Below are positions 11,433 through 22,130 of a stretch of DNA of 64,000 nt, piece after piece. The stretch spans positions 90,727,319 to 90,791,318 of the forward strand of contig CP136066.1 in NCBI GenBank assembly GCA_032622095.1, in the 5' to 3' direction. The notes below the pieces were generated by a model. The model saw nothing but the letters and a program-made list of their open reading frames with translations. It was not told where the DNA came from and did no database searches. The DNA comes from Siphonodentalium dalli (Eukaryota > Mollusca > Scaphopoda > Gadilida > Siphonodentaliidae). A program made the position numbers and the translations under genes. The number at the start of each line of letters is the position of its first letter. Position 1 is the stretch's first letter.

Positions 11433-13527
11433 GTGGGTGAACGATACTTCGTTCAAAAGTTCATGGATGTGCTCGATTGATTAATTTTGGCGAGCGCTAA
11501 TGTCCACTTCCGGCTCCTGTGTCACGAGGTTTGGGTGATGTGACTTTAGTCGTTTCATCGTCTTGGTAAGGTCTTTTCCTTGTGACGTCGTGACGTCGAG
11601 CATTTTGTAGGTGTCTGGCTTGTGGACAAAATGTTTCATTATTGCGATAAGATGTGCGTTTGCAAAGCTTGTATTTTTGGAGGCATTCGGTTGTGATGAC
11701 CTGGAAATGGGGTTGGATAATAATGATTAACATTGTATGATAATACAAAAATCGGGAGAACTGTTTCATCATTGAAATGATTCGGGTAGGACTCAATTGG
11801 TTTAAAAATTGAGGGAGGGGTGTAGGCTCTGTTGGTAGTCGTGCTTTGTGTATAAAAATATTGGGATTCGTGTGATTGCTTCAAACATGGGCTGCCATTT
11901 GCATTCATGTGATATTTATTTGTGGTTGAGATAGAAATAAATCTGTTTTCACATAATGTCATATGATTTATACTGGAGTACGATATCAACTGGGTACTTG
12001 GGTTTGAAGTTATACCATCGCGCGCGTACGGTTAAAATATTGATTGATTCGGTCATCATTGATGCTTGGCATTGCTACATCACAATTAAAGTTATATACT
12101 GAGATATATGCGCTTGTGTCTTAATGTAGGCCATCATTTCAGCCTATGTTATTGTCATACCCCGCCATGTGACAATTGTATTTGTCGATGTAGCGTGGGG
12201 CGATTTTGACACTTGAGATTAAGATATTTTACAAGCGGTATATAATTGTGATTATTTGGATAACTTGAACCGGTAAGCTATATCGGGGATATATACTGAA
12301 TAATGATATGTTAATATGAAGAGTAGTTACGCGTATAAGCTATATCGGGGAATATACTGAATAATGATATGTTAATATGAAGAGTAGTTACGCGTATGTG
12401 TTGAGATGCGTTTCCTGGCCTCTATACTAGTTCATTTGATATATGTGGAATCAAGGTTGATCAGACATTTGATTGCACTTCTGTACAGGATCCATATTAT
12501 GATCCGCATTTTACCCGGCCAGATTAGCGATGATTTTGCGCATGAATCGTCGCTATTGCATTGGATTGAACACAGGGTGGTAACTACGCGTGATTAAGTG
12601 TATGATATCAAATTATGGGTTTACCGTTGGGGTGATTAACACGATTCATTATGACGTAATTGCTTATTCGGTGTCTGTGATAATTATTCCGAAGATGGGG
12701 CGTGAATACTTTAATTAGTATATGTGTCCGTCATGACACATGCTATTATCTGAGTGCTAATGAGGCAAAACTGTCTGACAATTATGAACTTGGCATCTAA
12801 ACTTGTATGAGTGGAAATGCTTCATGTTTCTTGCCTTGATTTAGCATTTAAATTAATGCATGCGATTCGCCTGAAATTTGAAGAGGCCGAAGTTATTCGC
12901 GTCTCCCGAATTGTTGATTGAGGCGATAATAAAGCGTGTTGGCCGCCAGGTGATAACTTCCTGGAGATGAAATATTGCCTTGCTGTGAGGGGGCCATGTG
13001 CGTGATATATACGGGTACATGGCGTTAAATTTCTGTATTATTGGCCAACCCACTTTGTATAGTTCAGATCGGTTTCTTTGATTAATTAAGCCTCGATTTT
13101 GTGCATCTGGGCGGGTTGGTGAAAAGAAATATGTCACCCACTTGGTGCGTGTGTGATTGCCATATCGTGTTACATGCACTGCACATGGTCTGGCAGTCCT
13201 GGTTTTGCGCGATGACAATTCTCTCTTTGTATTGTGTCTTTTTACGACAGGGTGCTATTTATTTATGATAGGTCGAGATTGTCCAATAATATTCGTTGCA
13301 TTTCGCGCGGTATAGATCTGGTCGTCTTTGTTAGAAATTGGTAATTTTTACTTTGTCAGTTTGTTTCCTGGAGTTAAGTTGTTGAGTTTTATTCAGTTAA
13401 AGTTTATACATGTGTGAGCTGTTTTCTTTTCGTGCTTTTGGATATAGAGTTGAGTTTTATGAGGTTAGTTGCTTTTATGATTATGTATGTTATCTAATTA
13501 TGGTAGTTGTTTAAATATTTAATTTTC
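11433..13527 (-). other. Unidentified 3' part of the gypsy interior
   Basis: This lies between the integrase remnant and the inserted LINE. Minus-strand open frames at 12853-13218, 11639-11989 and 11497-11796 show no recognisable retroviral motif. An envelope-like gene could be expected here in some gypsy lineages, but I see no signal peptide or membrane helix to support one. Possibly a long 3' untranslated region. Confidence 0.4.
12274..12397. repeat. Two-copy tandem repeat, 62-bp period
   Basis: The copy at 12274-12335 (TAAGCTATATCGGGG...ACGCGTA) is repeated at 12336-12397 with one single-base difference in the GGGGAT/GGGGAA region. Confidence 0.92.
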
Positions 13528-13782
13528 CTATATCGACATGCTCTGTTCGTCTGTGCTATTTTTGTCGGTTTGAGTGGTTATATCGAAAGGATCATAATTT
13601 TCGGTTGACATGTTATATGTATCGCAACTGGACTTGCTTTTGCGCTTGTTTTGTTGTACTAATTGTTGGGTTGACATGTCATACGGATTGTATGGCTCGG
13701 TTGATGAACTTGCATTGTACATTTTTGCTTCATCGTTTTGAGTTAGCATATCATAAGGGTTGTATGGTTCGGTTGATGAAAA
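13528..13782 (-). other. Short repeat-bearing frame downstream of integrase
   Basis: A minus-strand frame (13749-13528, open further upstream) contains the phrase STEPYNPYDM twice, about 28 residues apart, and a related NYDPFDITTQ. It is rich in S, T, N, D and Q, like a disordered tail. It directly follows the integrase C-terminal frame and may be an extension of the pol C-terminus in another frame. No function assigned. Confidence 0.3.
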
Positions 13783-14595
13783 TTATTGTTTTTCATGATC
13801 GCGTTTTGATGCTATTAACTTATGTGCCATCTCTGGTAGGAGCACTGGTTCATTTGAATCCGATCCGTCCCGGATGACGCGGTTTTGTCGTATTAACTGT
13901 GTTAAGGGGGCTGTCTCATGGTTCTCATTTTCGGTGTCCGAATTGTTACTATTCCTTGATATATCAGCATCTGAGCTTTGTGTTGATGAATTATGTGGGA
14001 ATACAAATCTGCTTTTCCGAACTTTCTGGTTCTCTTGTAATTGTGGTGTATGCCATTTAGTCGTCGCTAATTTTAAATGTTTGGCATGACTTTTAGATAA
14101 ACTGCCTGTAATTTGATTACGAATTACATACGAAACTGGTCCTGTTTGTTTAATTATCACCCAAAATGGATCATATTTCATACCTAGTTTATGGGTTTGT
14201 CTGTGATTCTTAACATAGACCTGGGAACCTATGGGAAATTCCGGTATTTTACCTTTACTGTTTTCGTTTCGTTTCGTCTTGACTTGTTTCATATTTTGTT
14301 TAACTAATTGAAATGCGAAGTGCTGCTTCTCTAGTAACTGTTGGATGAGGCATTCACCCGTGTATTTCTGTCGCGGTGTCAGTATCTTGTCAATATTTAT
14401 TTGGGGGTGTCTGCAGAAAGTTAAAAAATATGGAGAAAATTGAGTCGTTGCTGAGACATGAAAATTCATGGCTTCTGATGCAAAATTGAGAAATAGGTCC
14501 CATGATGTTGGATTTCCTTCAGTTAATTTGGCTAATATTCCATTGTAGTCGCGATAAGATCGTTCACTTGATCCATTACTGAATGGGCTATAATA
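13783..14595 (-). pseudogene. Gypsy integrase remnant: catalytic core deleted, C-terminal domain kept
   Basis: Directly after the pol stop the minus strand continues with SNGSSERSYRD and SWDLFLNF (about 14,580-14,480), the segment around the third catalytic residue (Glu) of gypsy integrase. Then come FSPYFL and, by 14,240-14,050, a GPY/F-like C-terminal module (DPFWVIIKQTGPVSYVIRNQ...HAKHLK). The HHCC zinc-binding region and the parts carrying the two catalytic Asp residues are absent: pol goes from the pre-integrase linker straight to the Glu region, a loss of roughly 150 residues. Integration activity should be lost. Confidence 0.85.
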
Positions 14596-17500
14596 CTAGG
14601 TCTTGCGATGCTGAATAACATAGTAGTTAGATATTATTTTCAATATATATTGCTTTGTTATCTTTTCGGGTGGTTTATCGGATTTTAATTTGCGAATTAT
14701 GTCTGAAATAATATGGTCCTCTTTTTGCATTTCTTCGATATTGGTAGGTACATTTAGTTGTTCATTTTCGGAAATTAATATAGTGTCGGGCAACGTATGC
14801 ACTTTTTGTTTACCTATTGTCTTGACGTAATTTTTTATTTTCTGTGAATCTAATATGTTTAGTGATCCGTCATTGATCGCTATGTCATATGGCGTTTTCT
14901 CTTCGCTCTCCACTGAACATTCTGACATACTCTGTTGGTTTGTCGGGTCCACCCGAGAACAAAAGTCAGCGGCGATATTTTCAGACCCTTGTATATAAGT
15001 AATTTTTGGATTGTATGCGGAAATTTCAATAAACCATTTTTGAATACGTTTATTAGCCATCTGAGTATTTTGAAACATAGAAACTAGGGGTAAATGATCT
15101 GTTCGTATTTCTACGTCTGATCCTTCTAGATAGAAATTGAGTTTCTTTAGACATACATATATGGCGAGTGCTTCGCGCTCTGTAGTACTGTAATTTCGTT
15201 GAGAGTGATTCAACTTTTTGCTAACAAAGCAAATTGGAAATTCCGGGGTTTTGCTATCAGTTTCTAATTTGTTTTCTGGGTATGGCTGGACTAATGATCC
15301 CCCCACTGAATGCATTGATGCATCGCAATATAAGATCATTTTCCTGTTCCTATCAGGGTAGGCCAGAGTAGGTACTTTAAGCAAATTTTGTTTTAGTGTA
15401 TCAAAAGCATTTTGACATTCTTCGGACCATGCAAATTTTGCGTAACGAGCAGTCAATTTAATTAATGATGCAGCAGTGTCGGAGAAATCTTTACAATAGT
15501 TCCGATAAAAATTGAAAATCCCTAATACTCTACGGACTTCTTTCACTGATGTTGGGGCTGGCACATCTTGTATGGCTTTAACTTTGGCGGGATCTGGGCG
15601 CGTTCCATTTTGTGATACGATATGCCCTAAAAATTTTACTTCTTTCATATAAAATTGGGACTTTGTTAATCGTGCTACTAATCCATACTCTCTGAGTCGT
15701 TCGAATACTATTTTGAGGTGCTGTTTATGGAGGGCCTCCGTTTCGCTGTGACAAATTAAATCGTCGACGAAGCTGTCAACAAAACATAACCCTTCCAATG
15801 CTTTATGGATTAATGTCAAAAACGTCGCGCTCGAGTTGCAATATCCAAATGGGGCCCTTGTGAAAGAAAACAATCCGAAATCTGTGTTCATAGTTAACTT
15901 TTCTTGATGTTCTTTGATAACACCGATAACATGATAAGCTTGGCTAATGTCGATTGTGGAAAAAACTTTGGATTTTTGGAGGCGGCTGGAAACTTCGGTA
16001 AAAGAGGGGAGGTACCATCGTAATGGGACGGTGATTTTATTTAGCTTTCTCAGGTCTATACATAGTCTATAATTTTGATTTCCATTAGGATCTACGATTC
16101 CTTTACGAATCAATAAGGCAGGGAATGACCAACTCGCGTTTGTAGTTTTCTTTATAATACCAGCATCTAATAATTTTTGAACTACTTTTTCCATGTGTTC
16201 GCGTCTATGTAATGGAGTAGGATACGCGCGACAAAAGATAGGTTCTGCATCTGGTTTGGTATCAACACGCATGACTATTTTATCGCAAAATCCTACCTTA
16301 TTTGGATCGTTTGTAAACACATCTTGATATTGGGAGACCAGTTCAAGTAGTTCAATTTTGTGGTGGTCGGGGGCACTTATATCGTCCAATTTGAAAGGTT
16401 TCTGGCCAGCCTCAGATATTTTTGTTTGATTTTCTATACTAAATACTTCTTGAGAATCATTCATTTTATTTGTGGTGGGTACCTTAGCCTTTGTTTGACA
16501 GATCTGGTCTGAACTTAGGCCATGTGTTTTCGCAACTATATTACCTTTAAATATAGACATATACGAGTCTGAATTATTCATGGTCATGACCGGTATATCT
16601 CGTTTTGATGCAGAAACTATCCCGTCCATAATGGACACATTAGGTTCATCCTTAAATATGCCGATATCGGCGTGACTTACTCCAAGATATGGTGTCTCAT
16701 ACATGTCTGGTGTACCAATTATTTTTGTGTTCACCAATGCACATGAATAGGGTGGTAATTTGATATCTTGCCGCGAACGTAGCAATGATGCTATATGTAA
16801 ATCCTGTAACATGGGAAATGTTTTGTTGCCTACTCTAAATGCATTCAAATCGAAATAGAGTCTTACATGTTTGTCTGTTAAAAAATCGCGACCAAAAATC
16901 GCTGATCTTGCTAGGTTGGGTAATATAAAGAATTTATGTACTAATGACATTGATCCAATTTTGAAGGGCAAATGTATACTGCCGTATACTTGCATATTTT
17001 GGCCTGTTGCTGAGGTCAGAATTATTTTTTCGTTTATTAACGGGGGCTTATTTGGAAGGGAGCGATATACGTCATATTTTAAGCAACTTGTACTTGCTCC
17101 AGAGTCAAGTAATGCCCTAATGCGTTGGTTACCAATTTTAATAATTGTTGAACAAGACGTTTGCTGTTGCAGTCCTTTTGCAATCTCTGCATGGTATTTG
17201 AGTTTAGGTAATGTATGCAATTGCATCTGTTCAGTCTGGTTATTTATACTTTGACAGTTTTTACTTGGCTCATTATTATTATTATTTTGGTAAACCGTTG
17301 CAATTCGATTAGCTTGTCGTTGGTTTCGAGTTTTAGTGTTTACTTCACTATTAATGTCCTTTTGTTTGGGAACGATCTTATGTAATCGTTTATTCATATC
17401 TGTTCTAACGTGACCAGCGGAATTTCTATTTGTAATTGGAGAATGCACGTGTTTGTTCGTGCTCGTATCAGCATGATAAGATGTATTAGGTTTCAATTTA

Positions 17501-17646
17501 TTGGCCTGGTCTGAACGATGTCTCTGTTCTTTTATAGTAACACGTGCTGCTCTGGTGTTTAGGGTACCAGTCGCTGGTTTAGTTGCATAACTATTTTGCT
17601 TTGGGTAATTAGGTGCACATTTATTTATGGTCATATGTTTTGACAA
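14596..17646 (-). CDS. pol: Gypsy Pol: aspartic protease, reverse transcriptase, RNase H
   Basis: This is a 1016-codon intact frame. Domains in order: a basic, Asn-rich spacer (1-150); a retropepsin-type protease with active-site ALLDSGAS (181-185) and a later IFGRDFL flap/dimer region (250-256); RT from about 470 to 660 with YRLCIDLRKLN (526-536), the first catalytic Asp in STIDISQAYH (566), RAPFGYCNS and the catalytic FVDD (626-629); and RNase H from about 765 to 900 with YCDAS (D775), TEREALA (E824), IRTDH (D850) and IAADFCSR (D894), a complete DEDD set. It makes the RNA-templated DNA copy of the element inside the particle. The frame starts 16 nt before the gag stop in the -1 frame and at a TTG, so it is probably made as a Gag-Pol fusion by frameshifting. 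The frame ends just before the expected integrase zinc finger. Confidence 0.95.
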   Translation of the reverse strand: MSKHMTINKCAPNYPKQNSYATKPATGTLNTRAARVTIKEQRHRSDQANKLKPNTSYHADTSTNKHVHSPITNRNSAGHVRTDMNKRLHKIVPKQKDINSEVNTKTRNQRQANRIATVYQNNNNNEPSKNCQSINNQTEQMQLHTLPKLKYHAEIAKGLQQQTSCSTIIKIGNQRIRALLDSGASTSCLKYDVYRSLPNKPPLINEKIILTSATGQNMQVYGSIHLPFKIGSMSLVHKFFILPNLARSAIFGRDFLTDKHVRLYFDLNAFRVGNKTFPMLQDLHIASLLRSRQDIKLPPYSCALVNTKIIGTPDMYETPYLGVSHADIGIFKDEPNVSIMDGIVSASKRDIPVMTMNNSDSYMSIFKGNIVAKTHGLSSDQICQTKAKVPTTNKMNDSQEVFSIENQTKISEAGQKPFKLDDISAPDHHKIELLELVSQYQDVFTNDPNKVGFCDKIVMRVDTKPDAEPIFCRAYPTPLHRREHMEKVVQKLLDAGIIKKTTNASWSFPALLIRKGIVDPNGNQNYRLCIDLRKLNKITVPLRWYLPSFTEVSSRLQKSKVFSTIDISQAYHVIGVIKEHQEKLTMNTDFGLFSFTRAPFGYCNSSATFLTLIHKALEGLCFVDSFVDDLICHSETEALHKQHLKIVFERLREYGLVARLTKSQFYMKEVKFLGHIVSQNGTRPDPAKVKAIQDVPAPTSVKEVRRVLGIFNFYRNYCKDFSDTAASLIKLTARYAKFAWSEECQNAFDTLKQNLLKVPTLAYPDRNRKMILYCDASMHSVGGSLVQPYPENKLETDSKTPEFPICFVSKKLNHSQRNYSTTEREALAIYVCLKKLNFYLEGSDVEIRTDHLPLVSMFQNTQMANKRIQKWFIEISAYNPKITYIQGSENIAADFCSRVDPTNQQSMSECSVESEEKTPYDIAINDGSLNILDSQKIKNYVKTIGKQKVHTLPDTILISENEQLNVPTNIEEMQKEDHIISDIIRKLKSDKPPEKITKQYILKIISNYYVIQHRKT

Positions 17647-18806
17647 TTACGGATATCGTGGTTGTTCATCTTACATAGTGTGCAAAACTGGAGTTTAATT
17701 TTATTTGGGAAGTTTGGCCGGTTTGAGTTGTAGTCTATATTGTTTACTCGATCCTGACGGATATAATTGTTTTGTCTATTAAAGTTAGCGTTTTGATATT
17801 TTGCTGGCATTCGGAATGGTGGGTTTGAGTGATGATTTGCGCGGTGCACTGGTTTGTTAGTTGCATAGCTATTAGATATATTATTGCGCGGTCTCCATAG
17901 TATGGGACGCCGCCTAAAATGATCAACTTCCATGGGTTGTGGGAAGGAGTCGTGCATTTGGTGTTGTTCATTTGACCTAGATGTTCTATCACCATAGCGA
18001 AGTTTGAACCTCTGTTTAACGTTCATTTCTTTCATTGCGATCTCTGTGGCACGGTCGAGCGACGTTGGGTCATCTTTAATTAAGGTATATTTTATGTGGT
18101 CATCACGTATTCCATCCGCGAAAAATGTTACCAGTTGTGTTTGTACCGCGCGTGTATTTATTTCGTCAATAAAGGCGGTGTTTGCTAGTGATCGAATTCT
18201 CTCTGCGAACATAGGTATTGTTTCCTGGTGTGTTTGTTTTAATGTTCTCAACATGGCCAAGGCCTGTGGTGCGTCACTGATTGCGCTAAAACGAGATCGC
18301 AACTGCGCTTTTAAATCAGGCCATGTGACCGTTAGTGTGCCGTTAACCGTATTTTCATTGATGTATCGCTGCACGAATTCGGAAACAGATGAACGACTTG
18401 TCTGGGCCGCTATTTTAATTATTGTTTCATCCTCTGCACCAAGTGTCGAAGAATATTTCTCTATTTCGTGCATCCAATTGGAAAATTCTGATGGTTTACC
18501 ATCAAATGATCTAACCATTGCGTTCATACCTATAATAGCAGATACTGTTGCCTGTGAATGGGTGGCGGCGGAAGTCTCACGCATTGTCATGTTAAATTGA
18601 CCAATTTCTCGCGTTAGTTGAGAGATGAGGGTATTCTGGGTGTCCTGCGCGCTCGGAATTTGAAAGGATGGATTTGGTATATTTATGTCTTGCATGTTTG
18701 AATTACTGGCCGCGTGTAGGTGGCATTCTCGTTCCATATTGAAAGTTCGACTAAATAAGCTATCTTGATTAGAATATTCTACGGATTCGGGTGGTGGTGG
18801 TTGCAT
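17631..18806 (-). CDS. gag: Gypsy Gag with CCHC zinc knuckle
   Basis: 391 codons, intact. The middle part (about 95-280) looks like a Ty3/gypsy capsid domain: SFDGKPSEFSNWMHEIEKY, a W-containing DLKAQLRSRF helix, and ...IPMFAERIRSLA...TFFADGIRD.HIKYTLI.DDPTSLDRATEIA, typical of retrotransposon Gag. A basic, Asn/Arg-rich linker leads to a single nucleocapsid knuckle CTLCKMNNHDIRNC (C-x2-C-x4-H-x4-C) at the very end. It assembles the virus-like particle and packages RNA. Its final codons overlap pol by 16 nt in the -1 frame; the overlap holds CAA AAC, which resembles but does not match a canonical slippery heptamer. The ATG at 18806 is the first in frame. Confidence 0.93.
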   Translation of the reverse strand: MQPPPPESVEYSNQDSLFSRTFNMERECHLHAASNSNMQDINIPNPSFQIPSAQDTQNTLISQLTREIGQFNMTMRETSAATHSQATVSAIIGMNAMVRSFDGKPSEFSNWMHEIEKYSSTLGAEDETIIKIAAQTSRSSVSEFVQRYINENTVNGTLTVTWPDLKAQLRSRFSAISDAPQALAMLRTLKQTHQETIPMFAERIRSLANTAFIDEINTRAVQTQLVTFFADGIRDDHIKYTLIKDDPTSLDRATEIAMKEMNVKQRFKLRYGDRTSRSNEQHQMHDSFPQPMEVDHFRRRPILWRPRNNISNSYATNKPVHRANHHSNPPFRMPAKYQNANFNRQNNYIRQDRVNNIDYNSNRPNFPNKIKLQFCTLCKMNNHDIRNCQNI

Positions 18807-19102
18807 GAAAGTTAATTAAATGTGTTTGATTTGAAAATTGTTTGGGGCAAGGGCCATACCACGCGAAAATTTTAGGGTGGAATTGGGTGTTAATAATCAA
18901 GCCTCTAACAAGGTGTGAAAATGCACATCTGGCAAAAATGAAAAAGTTTGACTCACCAAATCCTATGAATAAACTGTCACAACTGTCGAGTTCAAATTGT
19001 CTATTTGTTCTTTTCTTTGGATTATGCTGGAAATGTTTATGTCGTCTGGTGTCTTTCTTCTTTTTCTTCTTCTTTCTCTTCTGTCTCTTCTGGTCTTCAA
19101 TA

Positions 19103-19322
19103 AGCAATTTATAAAGTTTCTCTTTGTTTTGGCTGCGATCTTCTGTAGCAATTTATAAAGTTTATCTTTGTTTTGGCTGCGATCTTCTATAGCAATTTAT
19201 AAAGTTTCTCTTTGTTTTGGCTGCGATCTTCTTTAGCAATTTATAAGGTTTTTCTATGTTTTGGCTGCAATCTTCTGTAGCAATTTATACATGCTTCTGT
19301 TCTTTGTTTGGCTGTGATCGTT
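19103..19322 (-). repeat. Five tandem 44-bp repeats in the gypsy leader
   Basis: Units start at 19103, 19147, 19191, 19235 and 19279 (AGCAATTTATAAAGTTTCTC then TTTGTTTTGGCTGCGATCTT). The first three are nearly identical and the last is decayed. They lie between the 5' LTR and gag, the place where Drosophila gypsy carries its tandem insulator sites. Confidence 0.93.
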
Positions 19323-19351
19323 AGGACTTCGTTGTGTCGTGCTTAGCAGAA

Positions 19352-19367
19352 CTGCATCACGGTACCA
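19352..19367 (-). promoter_or_regulatory. Candidate primer binding site
   Basis: On the minus strand TGGTACCGTGATGCAG begins nine bases inside the 5' LTR. It starts with TGG, as a site complementary to a tRNA CCA end must. I cannot name the tRNA. Confidence 0.45.
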
Positions 19368-19376
19368 TTTCATCTA

Positions 19377-19875
19377 TGTGAAGGAATAAGACTGTTCTCT
19401 GTATAAATTGTATTCATCTGTAACATCATGTATAGTAAGCAGCTTGTGATGGTAAATGATATATAATTGTGAATCAATCATAGATGTCATAGAACGACCG
19501 AAAGCGTCGCTTATTAATTAGCGATGCCATGTTGGCAGATGTCAGGTATGTCTGAATAGCCAGGACTAATTGAAGAGTAGATTAATGTCTGGTTTATATA
19601 TCGCTAATGACTGGTAGCAGTCATTATTGCATCTCTTTGTCTGTACTGACCCATGGGTGAACTGGGAATTATTACCTAAGACTATCCTTCCTTTGTGGTT
19701 AGACTTGCATAACCCATAGGTCGCGGCCTCTTCGAGTATGACCTTGGTAATTTGGTTGGGGTCACTTATAGTTCGATTATATTCCTGTCTCCCCCCATCG
19801 GTTAAGATAGATATGTTTAGTATGTACCTTAACGTCCCTTGCATAAGATAAGGGATAAGGGAGCATTACTCTACA
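19377..19875 (-). repeat. 5' LTR of the gypsy element
   Basis: 499 bp, TG...CA, about 99% identical to 7430-7927 and followed by the CATC target duplication. It should carry the promoter for the minus-strand transcript; no TATA box was convincingly located. Confidence 0.93.
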
Positions 19876-19879
19876 CATC

Positions 19880-20359
19880 TCTATAAAGATCCTACCTTGG
19901 AGAAAGGTCGTTTATATTATCATCGAATACATAGCCAACGGGGTGTTATATATTGGCCTTGCGTTGGGTTTTACTTTTGTTCCCATCGGCTTTTTCGTCG
20001 CATATGGCTACTGCACATGTGTCCCACAATGGAACATCACAGTTGGCAGTTATACATTTACAAACATGTGACACTCCCTGCATGGTCACCATCATTCGCC
20101 AGACATAAACAACACGTTCAATCGCCAGGGATGCATGCTGCTATATACCTCCATGAAATCTCAATTTTGTGAAGTCTGTTTATCGAATGCACACCAGCAT
20201 TCGATTTGTTCTAACTGTATTTTTTTTCAAAAGTAAGGTTATGAAAACCGAGCGTTGGTGTAAGGGCGGCCATTTGGTCGGAAATTACATGAAATAAAAG
20301 TTAATGGTGGTTTGTTTAAATAATTACATGCACCACACGTTCAATATAAGTCAATTCCG
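19880..20359. other. Flank without recognised feature
   Basis: Non-repetitive DNA between the gypsy 5' LTR and a small MITE. The open frame at 19897-20172 (+) has no recognisable motif. Confidence 0.5.
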
Positions 20360-20604
20360 TTTTAATAGCAATCTTTTTCAAACCAATGCTGTATTAGAAT
20401 GTATAATTGCTATATTAGAATTTGTTTTTTACATATTGGTTGCAATATGAGTACTATTGAATTGAAATAGAACATTAATTGTGCGTCGATCTACATTGAT
20501 TGTCGATCAACATTGATTATATAGAACACGAAACATATTAAAATTGAATTGTCTCTTATTGAATATAAGAACGACTATTGGTTTGAAAAAGATTGCTATT
20601 AAAA
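20360..20604. mobile_element. 245-bp MITE with perfect 28-bp TIRs
   Basis: 20360-20387 (TTTTAATAGCAATCTTTTTC...) is the exact reverse complement of 20577-20604. The interior is AT-rich and without an ORF. The target duplication is unclear. Confidence 0.8.
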
Positions 20605-20779
20605 CACTGCCCATACTGGTGACTATAGTATATATAATACATTTATAAAGTAAAGACTTAATAAAGACATATTGTGGACTTATTTCATTAAATAAAACGA
20701 ATCATTTAGTATCCAAACTTCAAACACTATCCCCATTGGAAGAATATAGCAATGACCTAAGATTATTGAATATTCCAAC

Positions 20780-21145
20780 GAACATGACATTTTGAACTTA
20801 TTCCCTATTCCTTATTCGTTAAATATCTCTGTCGATCAATTTGACGGCATGGGTGTGTGGCCCGCCCCAAATATCCCTAGAAACACCCCTACCCCCCCCC
20901 CCCCCCCCCAAGCACCCCGATACCACCCTGAGGGGTGAAAATGGGGTATGGACCATTTTCGAGAACGGTAAGGATTTCGACCAATTTTACGACAATTGAT
21001 TGCCCTCCCCAAATACCCGGGTGCAGGACGTTTCAGCACCTGGTCGTTTCGGCACCTGGTTTTCTGGACGTTTCGGCACCAGGGTTTTCGAAACTTGGTT
21101 GTTTCGGCCCAGGTTCTTGGACGTTTCGGCACTTCATCGAATAGG
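20780..21145. repeat. Dispersed repeat with GGACGTTTCGGCACC minisatellite
   Basis: It contains a C run (20,893-20,909) and several imperfect copies of GGACGTTTCGGCACCTGG between 21,020 and 21,135. It shares blocks with 27,009-27,655 in the opposite orientation (ACGAACATGACATTT; GGAATAAGG-type motif; GCCCGCCCCAAATA; GGACCATTTTCGAGAACG). Two members of one repeat family. Confidence 0.75.
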
Positions 21146-22130
21146 AATACCGACAGGCCATGCAACACACGCTAATCAACTTTACTTGTTCGTCGTGCCC
21201 CAACCTGCCCTGGTGCCTATACTATAGAATACAATTTTTGTAATATCAGCGTTAATTTGTTATTTACTAATTTTGAAATACATATTTTGTGTTCTATAGT
21301 ATTCGACTGTATTTCTATCAGTGTATTTCTTTTATTGTAGATTGAAACTAAACATATGCCCAAAACTCTTTATATGCCAAATATATTGACATGTAATGAC
21401 TTATATGATCTTTTTTGGCGAACCATCTATATACCGGGATTCACTTGACCGGAAAATCTTTGCATTTGGTGGAGAAAAAGGGGGCCTGGAAGTTTCATCT
21501 TTGCATGTTTCCATAGTACTCGAACGCTAGAGCTTTGTAATATGTAAAAAATCGCAATACGGAATGATAAAGTACTGACTACGGGTTCTATAGTACAGAA
21601 ATAATACCATTTTTGTAAAAAAAAAAATCATTATTAGATTACAACTGCATAGGCTACATTATTGATTGTCCGTGCGGATAATGGTGAGTGCGATTAGCTG
21701 GGTACATGTTCTTTGTAATGCGGTCGCCGAATCTCAATTGTTAACCCATTGAGATGGTTTGCGCTCAATGGAGTTGAAAGGAGATAGCCATGTCAGCGGC
21801 CTAGATTTTAATTATGAATGGAATTAAAGAGTCACAGTAAATTGTCGGGCTTGGACTCTTTGTGAGAAGATACACGGATACGCGGTGAATCGGGGGTGGT
21901 GGCATTTCGTGTTGAAACAGTCACTGATCATTTTTCAGGCTAAGTTGCGTTAAGAATCAGTAGACCCCAAATATTACCATGACATTATGCAACCTATTTG
22001 AACCGCATGGCATTTGTGTGCTCAAAAAGTTTGCGTTCACCTTGTGGTCTAAACAATTTAATTTGGCCAATAGTGCCGCACATAATATTCCATGAGTGAA
22101 TTCTTAGAAAAAATTGGGGTCCCCTGATCC

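Larger units (their letters stand above)
7430..19879 (-). mobile_element. Ty3/gypsy LTR retrotransposon, minus strand, with LINE insertion and integrase deletion
   Basis: Two direct repeats of 498 and 499 bp (7430-7927, 19377-19875) begin TGTGAAGG and end CTCTACA, flanked by CATC duplications. Between them on the minus strand lie, in order, a leader with 44-bp tandem repeats, gag (18806-17631), pol (17646-14596) and an integrase remnant (14595-13783). The stretch to the 3' LTR is unidentified and holds a foreign plus-strand LINE (about 8140-11432). By eye the LTRs differ at three substitutions and one indel, which points to recent insertion. Integrase lacks its core, so this copy should not be able to integrate without help. 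Confidence 0.93.

Noticed and set aside
12853-13218. Gypsy envelope gene
   Set aside because: The 121-codon frame is in the right place but has no signal peptide, membrane helix or glycoprotein motif.
19103-19322. CRISPR-like array
   Set aside because: Repeats are contiguous with no spacers and lie in a retrotransposon leader of an animal genome.
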